DNA of 64,000 bases, taken from positions 10,467,501 to 10,531,500 of the forward strand of contig OW203992.1 of NCBI GenBank assembly GCA_934047225.1, given 5' to 3'. How positions within the stretch are numbered: position 1 is the stretch's first letter; every line of letters begins with the position of its first letter. This DNA is from Ypsolopha sequella. Its lineage: Eukaryota; Arthropoda; Insecta; Lepidoptera; Ypsolophidae. This document shows positions 23,841 to 36,145 of the stretch, one piece after another. Made by a program: the position numbers and the translations under genes. The notes beneath the pieces are model-generated. The model saw only the letters and a list, made by a program, of their open reading frames with translations. It was not told where the DNA came from and did not search any database.

Positions 23841-24431
23841 TAAGGGTACGTTTCGAAACGTGTGATTATCACTCGGAGCGATGCGAATTTTACCCTGCAT
23901 CATTCAAAAATCGACCCAAGTGAAACCGAGGGTAAACGAACTATTACCTGACAGTTGCGCTTAGTGTTTTGAAACGCTTTCGAGAAATGTAAATATCGCA
24001 CTGACAAGTGTGATTTCTAACTCTGTCTGGGCACCGATAAAATTTGCCTGACAGTTGTCATTTCGGAGTTTTCTCGGGATTCGGACGAATTTTGAAAATA
24101 GAATTCAAAATTTCCGTACGAATACGGTGAACATTTTTCGAAACTGCTCTGACAGAATTATGGCTTGCAAATGCAAAGGTTGCAATGCCATCCATATTAA
24201 GAGCAATAGGTATCGGTTCAATTCCTTCTTTATTAGGTACTTTACTTTATTTATTTATTTATTTTGATTTGAGGTTATGTATTTACTTACAAAACGCTTT
24301 ACAAAATACAATGCTTTACAAAGCGTTTCAAAACCAGATCTTTCTTTCTCTTTCTAGTATATAGCCCTGCCTCTTTCTTAAAAACGAGTGAAATTTCGCA
24401 CGAAGATCACACGTTTTGAAACGTAGCCTAA
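23841..24431. mobile_element. Inverted-repeat element, about 590 bp
   Basis: The left end TAAGGGTACGTTTCGAAACG and following TGTGAT face ATCACACGTTTTGAAACGTAG with CCTAA at the right. Internal AAACGCTTTCGA and GCTTTACAAAGCGTTTC echo the ends. The 70-codon frame inside has no recognisable domain. Confidence 0.6.
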
Positions 24432-25264
24432 GTATTTTCATACAAAAAATCGTTTTTGACATTTCATAAAAGGTTGCTGAGTTGACTAATAGTCATCATC
24501 CCTATTGTAGCTAGATCTATATACCGCATTTGACCTAAAGATCGGGAAATTTTAATCGTACCATAACAACGAACCCCTAAAAACGTTTTAACGGTTTTTT
24601 TTTACAAAAGTGTAGCCGAATGTGTTTTTATGTATTAAACAAAATAAAAAAAAATTGTTTTAATGGCGCATATAATTTTGATCAATAATGTGTTTGAAAA
24701 CATTGTTACCAACATTCTGTTTTACCTGACACGAATTTTCATTTTTGTGCCTGCGACGAAATCGGTGCGATTGTATTAGTATTGCCTTCGTAACTTTCAT
24801 CACGTGTGCTCATAAAGAGTGGATTGTAAAAATATACATAGCATAGCAATAAACTGAACAAAAAAACAATCTTGCGAATATAAAAAACTAAATTAAATTT
24901 TGCCTACCAATGTATTTTCAGTGGTAAATTTCATACAAAATTAGTATGGAAACGTTAAAATATTTTTTTATTTCCGATGTAACTAATGTGATGTGACCTC
25001 ACACAGTCTGATTAAAGAAAACGTTCAAATAAAAGTTCATTTAAAACATAAACAGTTTTTTAATTCTAATAAACAGTTTTATTTCTTGTTAACTGTTTTC
25101 TATTTACCAATATTAAAAAGTTTCTTTACACGTTTATTTTTTTTTTCATTTGGTATGTACTTAAGGATTGTAATTAACTGACCATCAAAAAATACAAAAA
25201 TTAGCATCAAAACTACTAAGTTGGCATCAAATATTGCAATCAAGAAATCAAATAAAAGAAAAAA

Positions 25265-25304
25265 AATTATATGCATATATTTATATATATATATATATAT
25301 ATAT
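25265..25304. repeat. TA microsatellite
   Basis: A run of TA dinucleotides of about 30 bases following TGCATATATTTATA. Confidence 0.85.
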
Positions 25305-25483
25305 CGGACATGTATAAAAGAAAACAGATTTTTTAAATTTTTATTATAAAAATTAGATTTTTTCGAACCTTGCTATTTTGCAACTAAAAATACTCAGTGA
25401 AAATATTTTCGGTTAGAACGTTTTGAAAAGCAAACAAAACTAAAAAAAAATTAAAATTGGCCAAGTGAAAGTAGGACTCGCAC

Positions 25484-25680
25484 ACAAAGGGTTCCGTTAC
25501 CACCACACAATACGGTTACTGAACCCTTAAACAATAAGGTAAATACTATTTATTTTTATTTTTATTATTTACCGTGATAGAGGCCATAGTAATTCATTCT
25601 GTGAAAATTTCAACTGGTAACTTACAATGACGACTGAAGCCCTTTGAAAGACGGACGGACAGCGGAGGCACAAAATAACC
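25484..25680. repeat. Dispersed GGGTTCCGTTACC-type repeat with transposon debris
   Basis: GGGTTCCGTTACC, CTGAACCCTTAAAC and GACGGACGGACAGCGG are words of the dispersed family that is better preserved at 29130-29630, 59075-59240 and 60828-60931. Confidence 0.5.
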
Positions 25681-25708
25681 ACTTACAGAAGCTTCACTCC
25701 GCATAACT

Positions 25709-25842
25709 AGCGAAAACAGGCGCACGCACACATAGACGCGTACGTACGACGATCTCGGTCGAAGTCGGTCGAATGCCAATACGAAATTCTGCCAAGATCA
25801 TCATACGTACGCGTCTATGCATGTGTGCGTCAGTTTTCGCTC
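25709..25842. mobile_element. Foldback element with CG-rich arms
   Basis: AGCGAAAACAGGCGCACGCA plus CACATAGACGCGTACGTACG is repeated inverted at the right with a few changes, giving arms of about 48 bp around a 37-base centre. The short frames through it are by-products. Confidence 0.7.
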
Positions 25843-26029
25843 GTTGTATGGAGTCGGCCTTCTGGTAGTATCTACTTTGTGGTGGAGGCTTAGTAATAGG
25901 GTCCCATTCAACTAAAAAACTAAAGTGCATGGAAAAAAGGCGCGAAGACCTATGTCGTCGATAATTGTTTTATTGAAAAAATATTGCATTTTAGGTGATT
26001 TGATCAACAATAGTATTTTGGGGTAGAAA

Positions 26030-26172
26030 CCTTTGGGCCATGGGCACTAGAGGCGCGACGACTGTTCCAAAAAATATCCCCGCGCCTACCTCGGACAGCG
26101 GATTAGCCTTGTAATCCATTGGGGTAACGCCACCAGCCTGCTGGGGACCCTCCCTTGCGGCAGCAATCTAAA
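26030..26172 (-). repeat. Retrotransposon-derived fragment with residual open frame
   Basis: The segment is GC-rich in an AT-rich setting. On the minus strand it translates without a stop through GGVTPMDYKANPLSEVGAG. It looks like an untranslated or gag-like piece of a non-LTR retrotransposon; the family could not be named from the sequence. Confidence 0.35.
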
Positions 26173-26539
26173 TAATATTTTTCATTTTATTTTCTTTGCC
26201 ATTAGTATTTACTTTAAGTATTATTTATAATTTTGTATTATTTATGTTGTTTAAGTTTCTTGTAAACACATTAAAGAAAAACAGAAAAAAAAAGAACAAT
26301 TTTATTACGAGTAGAATATTGTGTATTAAAATCGCTGTAACCAGTGCAGTACATTGTTCAATGGAACAAAAGTGCAGGCTGTGCCTTTTTGTGTGTTCTT
26401 TTATGAATATATAAAGAACACACAAATATGTGTTTGCGCTACGTTTTAGGGAAAAACCCTTCAGATCACGTACACCCAATGGACACCTAATCGGAGCTAT
26501 TTTGCTTAAGGCGTATGACCACGCTAAATAAGCAACTCG

Positions 26540-26700
26540 ATGTGTGTCGGTACAAATATCAACGGAAACGCCATTGAAATAATGTTCATTTTAGCTTGCC
26601 TTGAAAAGTGGCTGTTACGACAACCACTGCGTCTCCGGCTAGCGCAAAATAGGAGAAAATAATACGTTTCACATGGACGCCATGAACGAAAAAAAAATTT
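26540..26700. repeat. Dispersed repeat, family G, copy 1
   Basis: Shares AGCA(A/G)(C/T)TCGATGT, TATC(A/G)ACGGAAAC, TGGCTGTTACGAC and AAATAGGAGAAAATAATAC followed by TTTCACATGGACG with 36540-36690, in the same order and spacing. No coding capacity. Confidence 0.65.
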
Positions 26701-26765
26701 TGAACTTGAATTTTTTAACAAAATTTATACTTGCGATTGTCGGCACTTGGTGAAACTTGAAACAC

Positions 26766-27035
26766 ATCTTGAATTAAAACACTTGTAGGTTCACTTTATT
26801 TGTGTTAACTCCCAACCGGTTTCGGATTTTACTCCATTTTCAAGGGAAGATCTTAATTAAAATATTTAACATGACTCCAGGATTATCATTGTTTACGTTG
26901 CTCAGAGCTAGTGCCTGGAGTCATGTTAAATATTTTGATTAAGATCTTCCCTTGAAAATGGAGTAAAATCCGAAACCGGTTGGGAGTTAACACAAATAAA
27001 GTGAAACTACAAGTACAAGTGTTTTAATTCAAGAT
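26766..27035. mobile_element. Long foldback element
   Basis: Arms of over 100 bases, starting ATCTTGAATTAAAACACTTG and including CCCAACCGGTTTCGGATTTT, face each other with few mismatches around a spacer of about 50 bases. The unit folds into one long hairpin. The family is unnamed. Confidence 0.8.
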
Positions 27036-27739
27036 TAAATTTTTTAGATCTTAAAATTTCCTATAATTTGGTGAAATAATGATTAAAATCGCTTTAGGCG
27101 TTTGGAAGGAGTAAGGGAATTCTTGTGTTAATCATGTGAAACTTTCGATGACTTTCGATTTTTTTTGTCAAAACTTACAATAGAAAAATAGTTTATGAAA
27201 CTTAAAATTTATTTTTGACTCTTTAATGGCTATCATATAATATTTTCATAAAAATTTTTGGACCACCCGTAAGGGAGGAGTAGGCCTTCAAAGACAGGTC
27301 CAAATTGCAGTTGGCGTATCCATTCGCCTTAAAAAACATTCTGTCAAGGACAGCGGTGCGCGGGGGTGGAGCGGGAACAAACAACCGCATCACAATAGTG
27401 TCGATCACGCTTTATTAACTATCGATTAATTATTTAAAGATTCATTACGGAACCCAGACTCAATAGTGTGAGGTAGTTGGTATAATCTTGAGAAATATGT
27501 ATTATATTTCATCGATGTTAGACTCCTTGTAAGATTTTTATTAAAACTGCCCTAATTAATTAAAATATGTCACCTGTATCTCTGCGAGGGATATGACACT
27601 GACCCTAAGATTCAGGATTACCTAAACTAGGGAACAGGATAATTCCCTGGGTACTTAGTTAAGTAAAATGCTAAGGGGCAAATGTGTTTTTGTGTCTTGT
27701 ACCTTTTAAGAAATTTTTGTATAGAAATAAAGAATTCCA

Positions 27740-28105
27740 TCCATCCATCCATCAGCCTAGTTCGTCCACTGCTGGACACAAGCCTTTCCAGGACTTTGCC
27801 ACTCCTGGTGGTCATCCTGGAAGAATTGCCCATACTCACACACGCTGGGCAAGCGGGTTGGTGTGCGCGGTGCCGGAACCCTCGCACCACTGACGCCGCT
27901 GCCCGTCACCGGTCTGTTTCATATAAGGCCCGGCTATTAGGAATGGATATACCGCCATCCATCGGTCCCAGGCATGGTGGACCTCCTGGTTTTTTGCCTG
28001 TGAGCTGTCCTCTTACTCTCCCCCGAATTACTTCGAGGGGGTCTCCAAGTAAGATGGTGGTACCTCCACAGTCGAGCCCAGCATCAGCTCTACCACCTAT
28101 ATAAA
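27740..28105 (-). mobile_element. RTE-clade retrotransposon 3' end
   Basis: On the minus strand the left end reads GTCCAGCAGTGGAC followed by CTGATGGATGGATGG, the same arrangement as the end of the RTE reading frame at 54590-54634, where the C-terminal YVQQW is encoded. The element's 3' tail is a GATG microsatellite. The 140- and 69-codon frames on the plus strand are antisense by-products. A diverged copy lies at 1955-2112. Confidence 0.65.
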
Positions 28106-28440
28106 GAATTATCTTATCTTAATTTTCCCATACGATAAGATAAAAAACACCGAGCAAAAGAAAAAGAATCCCTGCCCATACAGAGCAGGTTTTCAAAATT
28201 TTGGATGGAAAAGTAAAATATATTTTCATTTCCGCAGGCAAGTTTCTTTAAGATAGTTGTCCAGTATGATCAGTAGTTTCATTTAAAACATACACTTAGT
28301 ATTTATTGAGTATCTTTATATCATTAAAAATTGCCAAAAAGAAAGTGTAACCAAAAATGGACCATTTAAAAAAAAGGTTGTTCATTGATTTGGTGTTATT
28401 TTCCTTGAGTCCTCACCATACAAATATCGTGTATGTAATT

Positions 28441-28500
28441 TCTCCTGGATCTCAAGATTGAGAGGCCAGCGTTCTACCCCTGAGTTACCGCCGCTTTTTC
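28441..28500 (-). pseudogene. tRNA-like head of a SINE
   Basis: On the minus strand GCGGCGGTAACTCAGGGGTA followed by GAACGCTGGCCTCTCAATCT reads like the acceptor start, D-arm (A box) and anticodon arm of a tRNA. The T-arm sequence (B box) is missing or lost. Probably the remnant of a tRNA-derived SINE; not a functional tRNA. Confidence 0.45.
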
Positions 28501-29129
28501 ATAACTTTAAAAGTAAATTTGACAAATACTTCAATCGACTCCCAAACCTCAAATCTGTCCAAACGCGGGGATCAATGGCCCCGTAGCCCACCTTCCCTTT
28601 ATGATGCCGCAACGGCGGCGATCGTTCGATAGCGCGCTGGCACAATTTTGTAACGGTGGCACGCGCGAATTTATGTGAGTAAAATTTAAACATCGTCACG
28701 TCACGACACAAATCCTTTCAGAGGAGTCAGAGGTGTTTTTTTTACGTACATAAAAGAAAATACCTTGGTTCATCGGAAGGAAGGAAATTTTAAAAATCTC
28801 CGTTCTTTATTGGTTGCTCCGTTTTCTAGGCATCCATAAATACCAAAATAACGAACCATATTGATTAAAAATCAGTATCGTAATAAAACAAAACAAAACA
28901 CGCGCGCAGCAAACGAGTGGTTCTCGAGCTCCTGCCTGCCTCCAGATTTGCCACTAACTTGCGGGGGACCGCGTGGGACGATAAAATCGCGCGGGTGTCG
29001 CTTCTATACGTAGTAATACTTTTACTTTATATTCTCTGGCGCTGGTCAAAATAATCTGATAGCAGATTTAATGTACCTATAAAAAAAATATTTATTTATT
29101 TAAAATAGGTACTCCTACCATAAACTGCA

Positions 29130-29630
29130 ATATGTTAAGAAAGTAATCATTTATTTAGCTTAAATACTTACCATATTATGTGTATAACTTGCTTTCAAAG
29201 CCTAGATATATTATTTTTATAACTACATAGATCAATTGCTACCGATAAGTGACGGCTCTATAAATTCTCACCTCTATCGTTACACGGCAGTGACGAAATG
29301 AGCGAGACAAAAATACCACAGAACGTAAGAGAGTAAGAGAAAGCTTGAAAGCCATCAACGCGATGCGCAAGCTTCGATCATCGCGTGCCCAGTATGATTT
29401 TGTAAAAATATGTTGTATTAAATATTTATGTACTTAGAATATGATTGCATTCTTTTTAAAGCTACTACATTTTTAATTCAGTAATCGGTTTCGTGTCAAC
29501 ATTCTACATAAATATATCGACATTTTAGGTCTCTATTTCATTCCGCTTAAGAGCTAGAGACAGAGACCCGTGACATACGGACGGACAGCGCTCCGTTTTG
29601 CCCTTTGGGTATGGAACCCTAAAAAGTAAC
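29130..29630 (-). repeat. Dispersed repeat with GGGTTCC end, about 500 bp
   Basis: The right third is matched inverted at 59075-59240 (ATGTCACGGGTCTCT, GTAGAATGTTGAC). The left part is matched directly at 52099-52345 (AAGAAAGTAATCATTTATTT, GAGAGTAAGAGA, AAAATATGTTGTATTAAAT). The complement begins with TTTTTAGGGTTCCATACCC, a widely dispersed repeat terminus. Confidence 0.65.
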
Positions 29631-29879
29631 TAGACCGCAGTAGGTACTTCACGTGTTCCTCTTTCTTACCTTTCAGTCCGTAAAACACTCTAAAATAAAT
29701 CCAACATATTTTATGTCCTTTGAGCCGCCTACAAATTTCTGTAACCCAACTCCCTATTAATTTACCATCATGATTCCTCGAATCAGTTGTGATAAAATAA
29801 TGTCACAAGAGAGTATGTAATTGTATTGAATGACAGATGCCATAGCATTAAACGAAGTATGGGGGTGAGGTAGGTTATA

Positions 29880-30310
29880 ATTGTACAGCACCGCACGTGT
29901 GACGCGGCGCGACAGGCAGGCATCGCGGGCCGAGGGGTGCGCAGTCGTGTGCAGTGGACCACTCTGCGTCGCACAAGGTCAAGGAGAATGATTAACAACG
30001 AAAATACAGCAAAACAACGGCGGCGGAGCGGGGCACGAGCGGGGGCGCGACAGTCAGAGCTGCGACGCCGCCCGCATCGACCGTGCGTCCCGCTCCGCGA
30101 CCGACCCTCTGAAAAATCGATGCACTACCCGCAACTGTCATTGATAGACGACCTAACAACCATATACCCTCGAACTGTGCCGCGACGGCTCCCCTTGTGC
30201 GTAGTGATTGTGATGACCTCCCCCCGCCAAACCTGGATTGTCTGATATGTGATGCTATTGACAACATCGAAAACTCGAGCGAAACAAATATTGGCGATAA
30301 CGTCTCATAG
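29880..30310 (+). other. GC-rich island with a 65-codon open frame, no start
   Basis: CG-rich sequence stands out against AT-rich introns at about 29890-30110. Immediately after it, 30113-30310 is open in one frame and ends in TAG. It reads like real protein (SDCDDLPPPNLDCLICDAID and onward) but has no ATG. It could be an exon of an unrecognised gene, an alternative usp promoter, or an old retrotransposon piece. A 140-codon minus-strand frame overlaps it and is less protein-like. Confidence 0.3.
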
Positions 30311-32889
30311 GAATGGTTTTCGTCTTCCGAACATAAAGGTTTTAAAGTGTAACCAAAGCTAACCATAATATAAATAAGAAGCAAACAAAATAAAACTCTA
30401 TGACTAGTTGCCAACTAAAACTGTGAGCTCTGAGCAGACCAGTTTTTCACAATTAGTCAAGTTTTATAGTATGCAGTAGGATGAGAGATTCCTTGGCATT
30501 CGCAATTCGTTAAAACTCACTAAATAAACATCAACAACCTGCTCCGACCAACATTCTTTATTTACCTGCAGAGGTTTTTCTCTTAAAAGCGGCAAAATAT
30601 TTATGTTAATCCTCTGACGAAGTAATTCGTAAACAAGGTATACCTTATTATGTTCGTATACCTTAGTAGATTGACTCCAATTGCATTTAACATTGTCTTT
30701 GAATTTACCATATCTAATTCATTAATTCGTTGCAACGAATCTGCGAATATAATAAGTATCAAATTGGCATTGTTTTGTATTATCTTTATCACCCTATTGA
30801 TAAGTTGCACCTATGTTTTGCATTATACTGCAGTTTTAGTATCCTCATATTTTTATCTGCCACGAGTCATAAAGAACGTTGGAAGGTTGCAAGTGTATTG
30901 ACTCAACTGTCTTGAATGCATTATCTCTACGCTCTATCATTTTAGCTGCTGCATTTCCATAAGAACGTTATCTTATTTTTGTACCTATTTTCAATGAAAT
31001 TGACGTCGTCAAGCTGATGTAACCGACTAAGAACGAAACATGTCAAACATTATCGATGGTCCTCCTTCTGAGCCTCATCCGATTATATTTATTTTGCTGA
31101 TGCCAATATGAACCTAAACAAACCTTAGCATATTATCGACTGGGGCGATATATTGTAGTCATCCAACTCTCAAAACACTTCAAACGATTTATTTTAATAC
31201 CTGTAGAGAAATATCAATATAATCACGTTCGTTGATATACTACTAATAAACAAGAAAGCAGCTAGTTTAGAAAGATGGAAAGATAGTATAGATTCTAGAA
31301 AAATACAATAATGCGCATATTGTACAGAGAATACAAATTAAACAAGATACAGAATTTAAAGACTAAAGGAATTCCACCGGTAAATATTTCTCAAAATGCT
31401 GAATAGCAGATTTTAATGTAGATTCTACCTATAGAATCTGATGTGATCAAAGTTAGGTCTGTGTTGGTGAGAAATAGCATGTTAAAATTGCACTGAAGAT
31501 TGTTGTCTAAGAAAGCTTTCACTCCTAGATAAGCTCTGAAAGATAGCAAACATCCACTAGTTGCCAAAACATTCTCGAGCTGTAAACTAAATGGTGAAAA
31601 GTAAATTACAATTCATGCGAAGTAATTATAGCAGCACAGACAGTAATTACTGGAAATAGCATGTTCATTATCGGCTTCAAACATGAGATCCGATTGGACA
31701 TCCCGTGGGCACTCATTTTCTAGCGGAAATTGATAGGGTTCGGTTGTATCTATCACCCCTTTTGAGACAAAACCTTTCTTGTTGCAACCTTGCGAGCATT
31801 GACTAGTTTCAATTATCGCTTGCAGACGAAATTGGGCAATAAATATTCATAAAGATACCAGTTTTTGCAGTTTTTTATGTAGAGACGATTTTAAGAGCCC
31901 TAATTAAATTGGAAAAAAATGTGTATCAAAACGATTTTCATACTGTCAAGGCCTTCAACTACATTAGAATTCATTACTGTCTTCGCGCCGATTCACCTAA
32001 AGAATACAAATTTCTTATAAACATTGTCTCATTTCCTTATCTTTGGATTACTTTAAATCTTGAAATCGTTTTTTCTACCTTTACTTTTCTACTGTGAAAT
32101 CGTCTGTTGAAAATGTTATCGCACTAGACATTTTTGTTAAATCTGGAAAACTCATCTATCATTGGCAAAAATCGTAAACTTTAAAACGTAAAATATAAAA
32201 TAGTAAAAAAAAAAATGCAAAAAAACATTTTACAAATAAAAACGACGTTTAAAAACATGTACGTACTAAATTAGACATTCTCTTCTCAAGTCAAGAGTCG
32301 ATTATATGGATATTATTTGGTTAATATTCTGTGTATAGGATTGGGATTGTTCGGTATCAGCCATATTGCTGTTGGTTGATAGTTGTCGTGACGCGATCAT
32401 CGTCACGCTCGCGGCCGCGCACTGGTCACGGCCAAGGTCTTCCGCCGACACACTGCGTTTTCTATTATGTAATGTAATCTCACTTGTGTAAACTATTCTT
32501 GCTTTCAATTCCATTGGTTATGGAAAGTCTATCAAAGTCATCCTTTGTCATTGTTGTAGATTTTGTGACACGATGAGGCCCTCCCCTTGAGCTCTCAATA
32601 TTTAGGCGGTGTTGCAAACATCATGAACGCGTTTAATTAAACAATATTGTCATTTGAATGCGATTTGGGAAGAAATTAATCTTCTGAGATAGACACCGCC
32701 AATAATGGCTTGGGTGAGACTTTTAATTGCTAGAAACAATAGATCGTTAAACAAATTTTGGAGGTACAATTAAAGGATCGCAAGGTCGGTATGGTTTGTT
32801 CGTGAATTAATTGAAACTCAATATGTCGAATCAATTTTGTGCCGTACAATCACACCAAACTGTTATGAACTCATCACTGTATACGGCAT

Positions 32890-33200
32890 GAAGCATTGTT
32901 TCGAAACGAGTTCCGGTTGTCCTCTCCGCTCTTCAGGTCTGCCTGCAAAGGCCCGTGTGGCCAGCGAGCATCGCTCAGCGATCTCGTATAAACAAAGTGC
33001 AAATAAAAAAAAACACCTGTAGTCGTCAGCGAATCGCCAAGGTCGTAGGCCCCCGCCGGCCCCGCTGCGCGCTTCTCTGCGCTCCGTTTACCCATATCTC
33101 GCGGCGAGTGCACGCGTTGGTCGCCCCCACACTGTTGACTCACCAGTCCAGCCTGTTCAGACTCGGGTCAAGTCTAGGACAGCCGTTTCAATGCGCCTTG
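32890..33200 (+). other. GC-rich island
   Basis: A second CG-rich stretch (for example CCCCCGCCGGCCCCGCTGCG at about 33049-33068) immediately upstream of the candidate signal-peptide exon. Such islands in insect introns can mark promoters, but no core promoter was placed. Confidence 0.3.
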
Positions 33201-33311
33201 TATTTCCTATCTATGATTTCGTACCTCATGTACTTTCCGATCAAGATTACAGCTGCTTCAATCCGATGAAAGTAAAAAGGAAAGTCTCGCATGTGTGTGG
33301 AAGCGAGTCGG

Positions 33312-33485
33312 ATGAGGTGTGCGCGCGCGTCGCTATTGTTATTAATTGTAGCTGGTGGCGGGAGCGCGTCAAGTCAAGCAAGGTCGGCACGGATCGATCG
33401 CAATGCAACAGGGGAGTGGGTGGGATGCTTATTTTATGATGAATGTGATCCTTATGCAATAGGAGATGTTTCTTACATGCAATAT
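33312..33485 (+). CDS. Candidate first exon of a secreted protein
   Basis: From ATG 33312 (or 33291, seven codons earlier) the frame begins MRCARASLLLLIVAGGGSAS, which has the charged start, hydrophobic core and small-residue cleavage region of a signal peptide. It continues with an NAT glycosylation sequon and a two-cysteine segment GCLFYDECDPYA. A possible donor (AAGAC|GTAAAT) sits at 33486; read through, the frame stops at 33492-33494. It lies in the repeat-poor part of the usp intron just after a CG-rich island. No following exon was found and I do not recognise the protein, so this may be a nested gene, an alternative usp leader, or a chance frame. Confidence 0.25.
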
Positions 33486-34858
33486 AAGACGTAAATGCAA
33501 CATAGTGGCGTGGAGGACAATAAAATCCTCGTTATGGATGTGAAACCTGTACTTATTCCTAATGATAGCGCTTTTCAAACGTCGCTTAGTCACTCTGGAA
33601 ACAATTTCCTTTGTGAATGTTTGTGGCCCATCAATTCCAGCAATCAGTTAATGGCCGTCCTTTGTCTGGCTGGTTCATTTCGTTGGTACTTTAGTAGCGT
33701 GTACTGTACATGTAGAGATTTTGTCGCAATAGCGATGGCGTGTTTTCTTTAACATATTGATTTGTTTGCCCCTTCAATAAATTGACCGCCCACGTATCTA
33801 CGATAGGTTCTGAGGGAAATGGCGGTTACTTCACAAGATAGAGGAGGGTATCAATTTCGTGGGTCGTCAGGGATACCGCGTGATTGACAGGTTTGGGAAA
33901 TGTAGCTTCTCTCTCATTCATAAATATCCTCATGTAATCACGATCGAGATGAGAGGCTCTGCGGATTTTCGGTCGGATGATTCTTGACGTGTCATGTGTT
34001 AATATAAATCCCCCTCCTTAGATATTATGTATAACACGATACGTGACAAACATCTTCGTGATTTCTTTGTAAATATTTATTTTGTCTGTTATATCTTGTA
34101 AATTACATGATTTTGTGTCTGGCTTGAGTGCACTCTGAATCGTGAAAAGTTATGGACCGGTCGGATCGAATGGCTTGCTCACTGCTCAGGATTAATGTGC
34201 CGATGCGATCACATTCAACTGTCATAAAATTGCAATGGCGCAACTTTTTTCTGATATCTGAATGATGTTTTTTTCCTGCATTTATGGTGTTGAAATCTTT
34301 TAAGTTTCTGTTTTAAATTATTTTATATTGCTTCAACTGTGAATATTATGATGAGCGATGCTTTTAAGGGGTTTCTTAGACGAAATTGAAAGTTATTGAT
34401 TTTATAACTATATGAGTAAATAATCGTCGTCTTGAAAAAATTAATTCTGTAATAGTTGTAAATTAATATTTATCCAACCTCCTACGTGTTTTGGTCAAAC
34501 GAACCGTTATCGATAGGTATTTAATCATTCTGCATATCTATTATCAAATGATATATACCTAGTACCAGTTATTGTACCTCTCTGTCATCATCTTAATAAA
34601 TAGATTTCAAAGTATCGATAAAAAGTTATTCTTACACTTCGAAAATTTGTTTGTTCAGTGTATTAACGTTTTTAGTTCTCACCACGTATATCTATATCAA
34701 TGCAAAGCATAGATAAAGTATTCGGAATATTATTAGAGTAGCTAGAGAACCAATGTATTCCTCCAAATTCAAGGCCGAATTCTTGGCCATATTCATGGAT
34801 AAACAAGGTGTTGCAAATGTTTATTTAACACGCAAACGGTTGTCCTTAGGATTCATGG

Positions 34859-35548
34859 ATTTAAGGTTAAACTTCAGTCGCTCGGTACAAAGTGCACAAC
34901 TTAAATTTGTTTTCTTGTTAAGAAGCTAAAATTGCAAAAGATTATTTTTTATTTATTACACTTTTTGTACCTTTACAAATATAATTTACAACATATTTTC
35001 ACACAGAAGACAGACATTGTGTACAAAGGCGGCACTTATTGCTAATAGCAATATCTTCCAGGCAACCTTTGGGCGGAATGAAAAAAGATGTTACCGATAA
35101 AAGGGTAGCGTTAAATCTAACAAAAAAGCAACGTGCTAATTTTAACCAAAATGTAACATTAATTAACATAATAATCTAATATATATTTTATATTTAACAT
35201 AAAAAAATACATACACATACAAAAATTAAAATAAACGTTAATAAATATTAGTCTATGGCAATTCACGCCAATAGTTCAGTATAAGTTAGATTTATAAATC
35301 AACAGTTTGAAATTAAATGAATAATTAGTCACAATTTTGTCGAAACAAGCTTAAAATGCTGTTTTTAAGTGTGTTTCGACCAAATAGTGGCTAATTGTGC
35401 ATTACATTTTAAGCTGTTGGTTTATAAACCTAACTTATATTGCCGTGAATTGCCATAGACCAAATTTTTTTTCACATTAAACTTCTTAACAAGAAAAACA
35501 AAGTTAAGTTTGCACTTTGTACCGAGCGACTGATGTTTAACCTTAAAT
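34859..35548. mobile_element. 690-bp foldback element
   Basis: Outer arms of about 65 bp (ATTTAAGGTTAAACTTCAGT and CGCTCGGTACAAAGTGCACA at the left) and a second, inner pair around ATGGCAATTCACG and CGTGAATTGCCAT make a large part of the element self-complementary. A related copy is at 60541-60820. No open frame. Confidence 0.75.
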
Positions 35549-35720
35549 AGCAAAACTCTTTTCATTTTGCGTTTTTGATAACAAGCAGATGGTGCTTAAC
35601 ATGGAAAATGGCGGAGACGTTCGATAAGTTATCAGGGTTACCAATATCCGGTATTCACCCGGACTATCCAGTATATTTATATGTCCTGTCTCTGTAAAAA
35701 ATAAAAAGCATACCTGACTA

Positions 35721-35987
35721 TATACAACGTGTAACAGAAAGGTGTAGCCATATTTGAAGAGCTTATTCAGTCAATGGCATAGAACAACTTTTACTATGGA
35801 ACAAACCCTGTATCTCGAAAAAAATTACCTTTTCATAGAAAAATGCAATGTCGCTCGGCTGAAATGTATGGAAGGGCAGTTTTTTTTTTTGAGATTTCAG
35901 GGTTGGCCCCATACTAAAATTTGTTCTATACCATTGACTGAATAAGCTCTTCAAATATGGTTTCACCTTTCTGTTACACCTTGTATA
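35721..35987. mobile_element. Inverted-repeat element, family H, copy 1
   Basis: Terminal repeats of about 70 bp begin TATACAACGTGTAACAGAAA and include GAAGAGCTTATTCAGTCAAT. A second copy is at 62573-62844. The mirror open frames on the two strands are products of the inverted repeat. Confidence 0.8.
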
Positions 35988-36016
35988 ACCCTTTCAGATC
36001 TGAGTCACTTTCCTCG

Positions 36017-36145
36017 TACAGGGGATCTAAAAAGGCCGACTTGGGTGAATCATAAAATGATTTGAAAGTAGGATGGAGTCAGAGTTTTTTCACACGTGCA
36101 AAAGAGACGGCATTATAACAGACGGCCTTTTTAGAGGACCAGTAC
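36017..36145. mobile_element. Family B element, copy 2, right arm reduced
   Basis: The left arm and body match 9167-9314 closely, but the right arm keeps only GACGGCCTTTTTAGAGGACC, so a deletion has removed its inner half. Confidence 0.7.

Noticed and set aside
27682..28104. 140-codon open frame on the plus strand.
   Set aside because: It is antisense to an RTE-type retrotransposon 3' end with a GATG tail; the frame is a by-product of that repeat.
29992..30414. 140-codon minus-strand frame.
   Set aside because: It overlaps the CG-rich island, where stops are rare in all frames; the plus-strand frame at 30113-30310 looks more like protein, and neither is confirmed.
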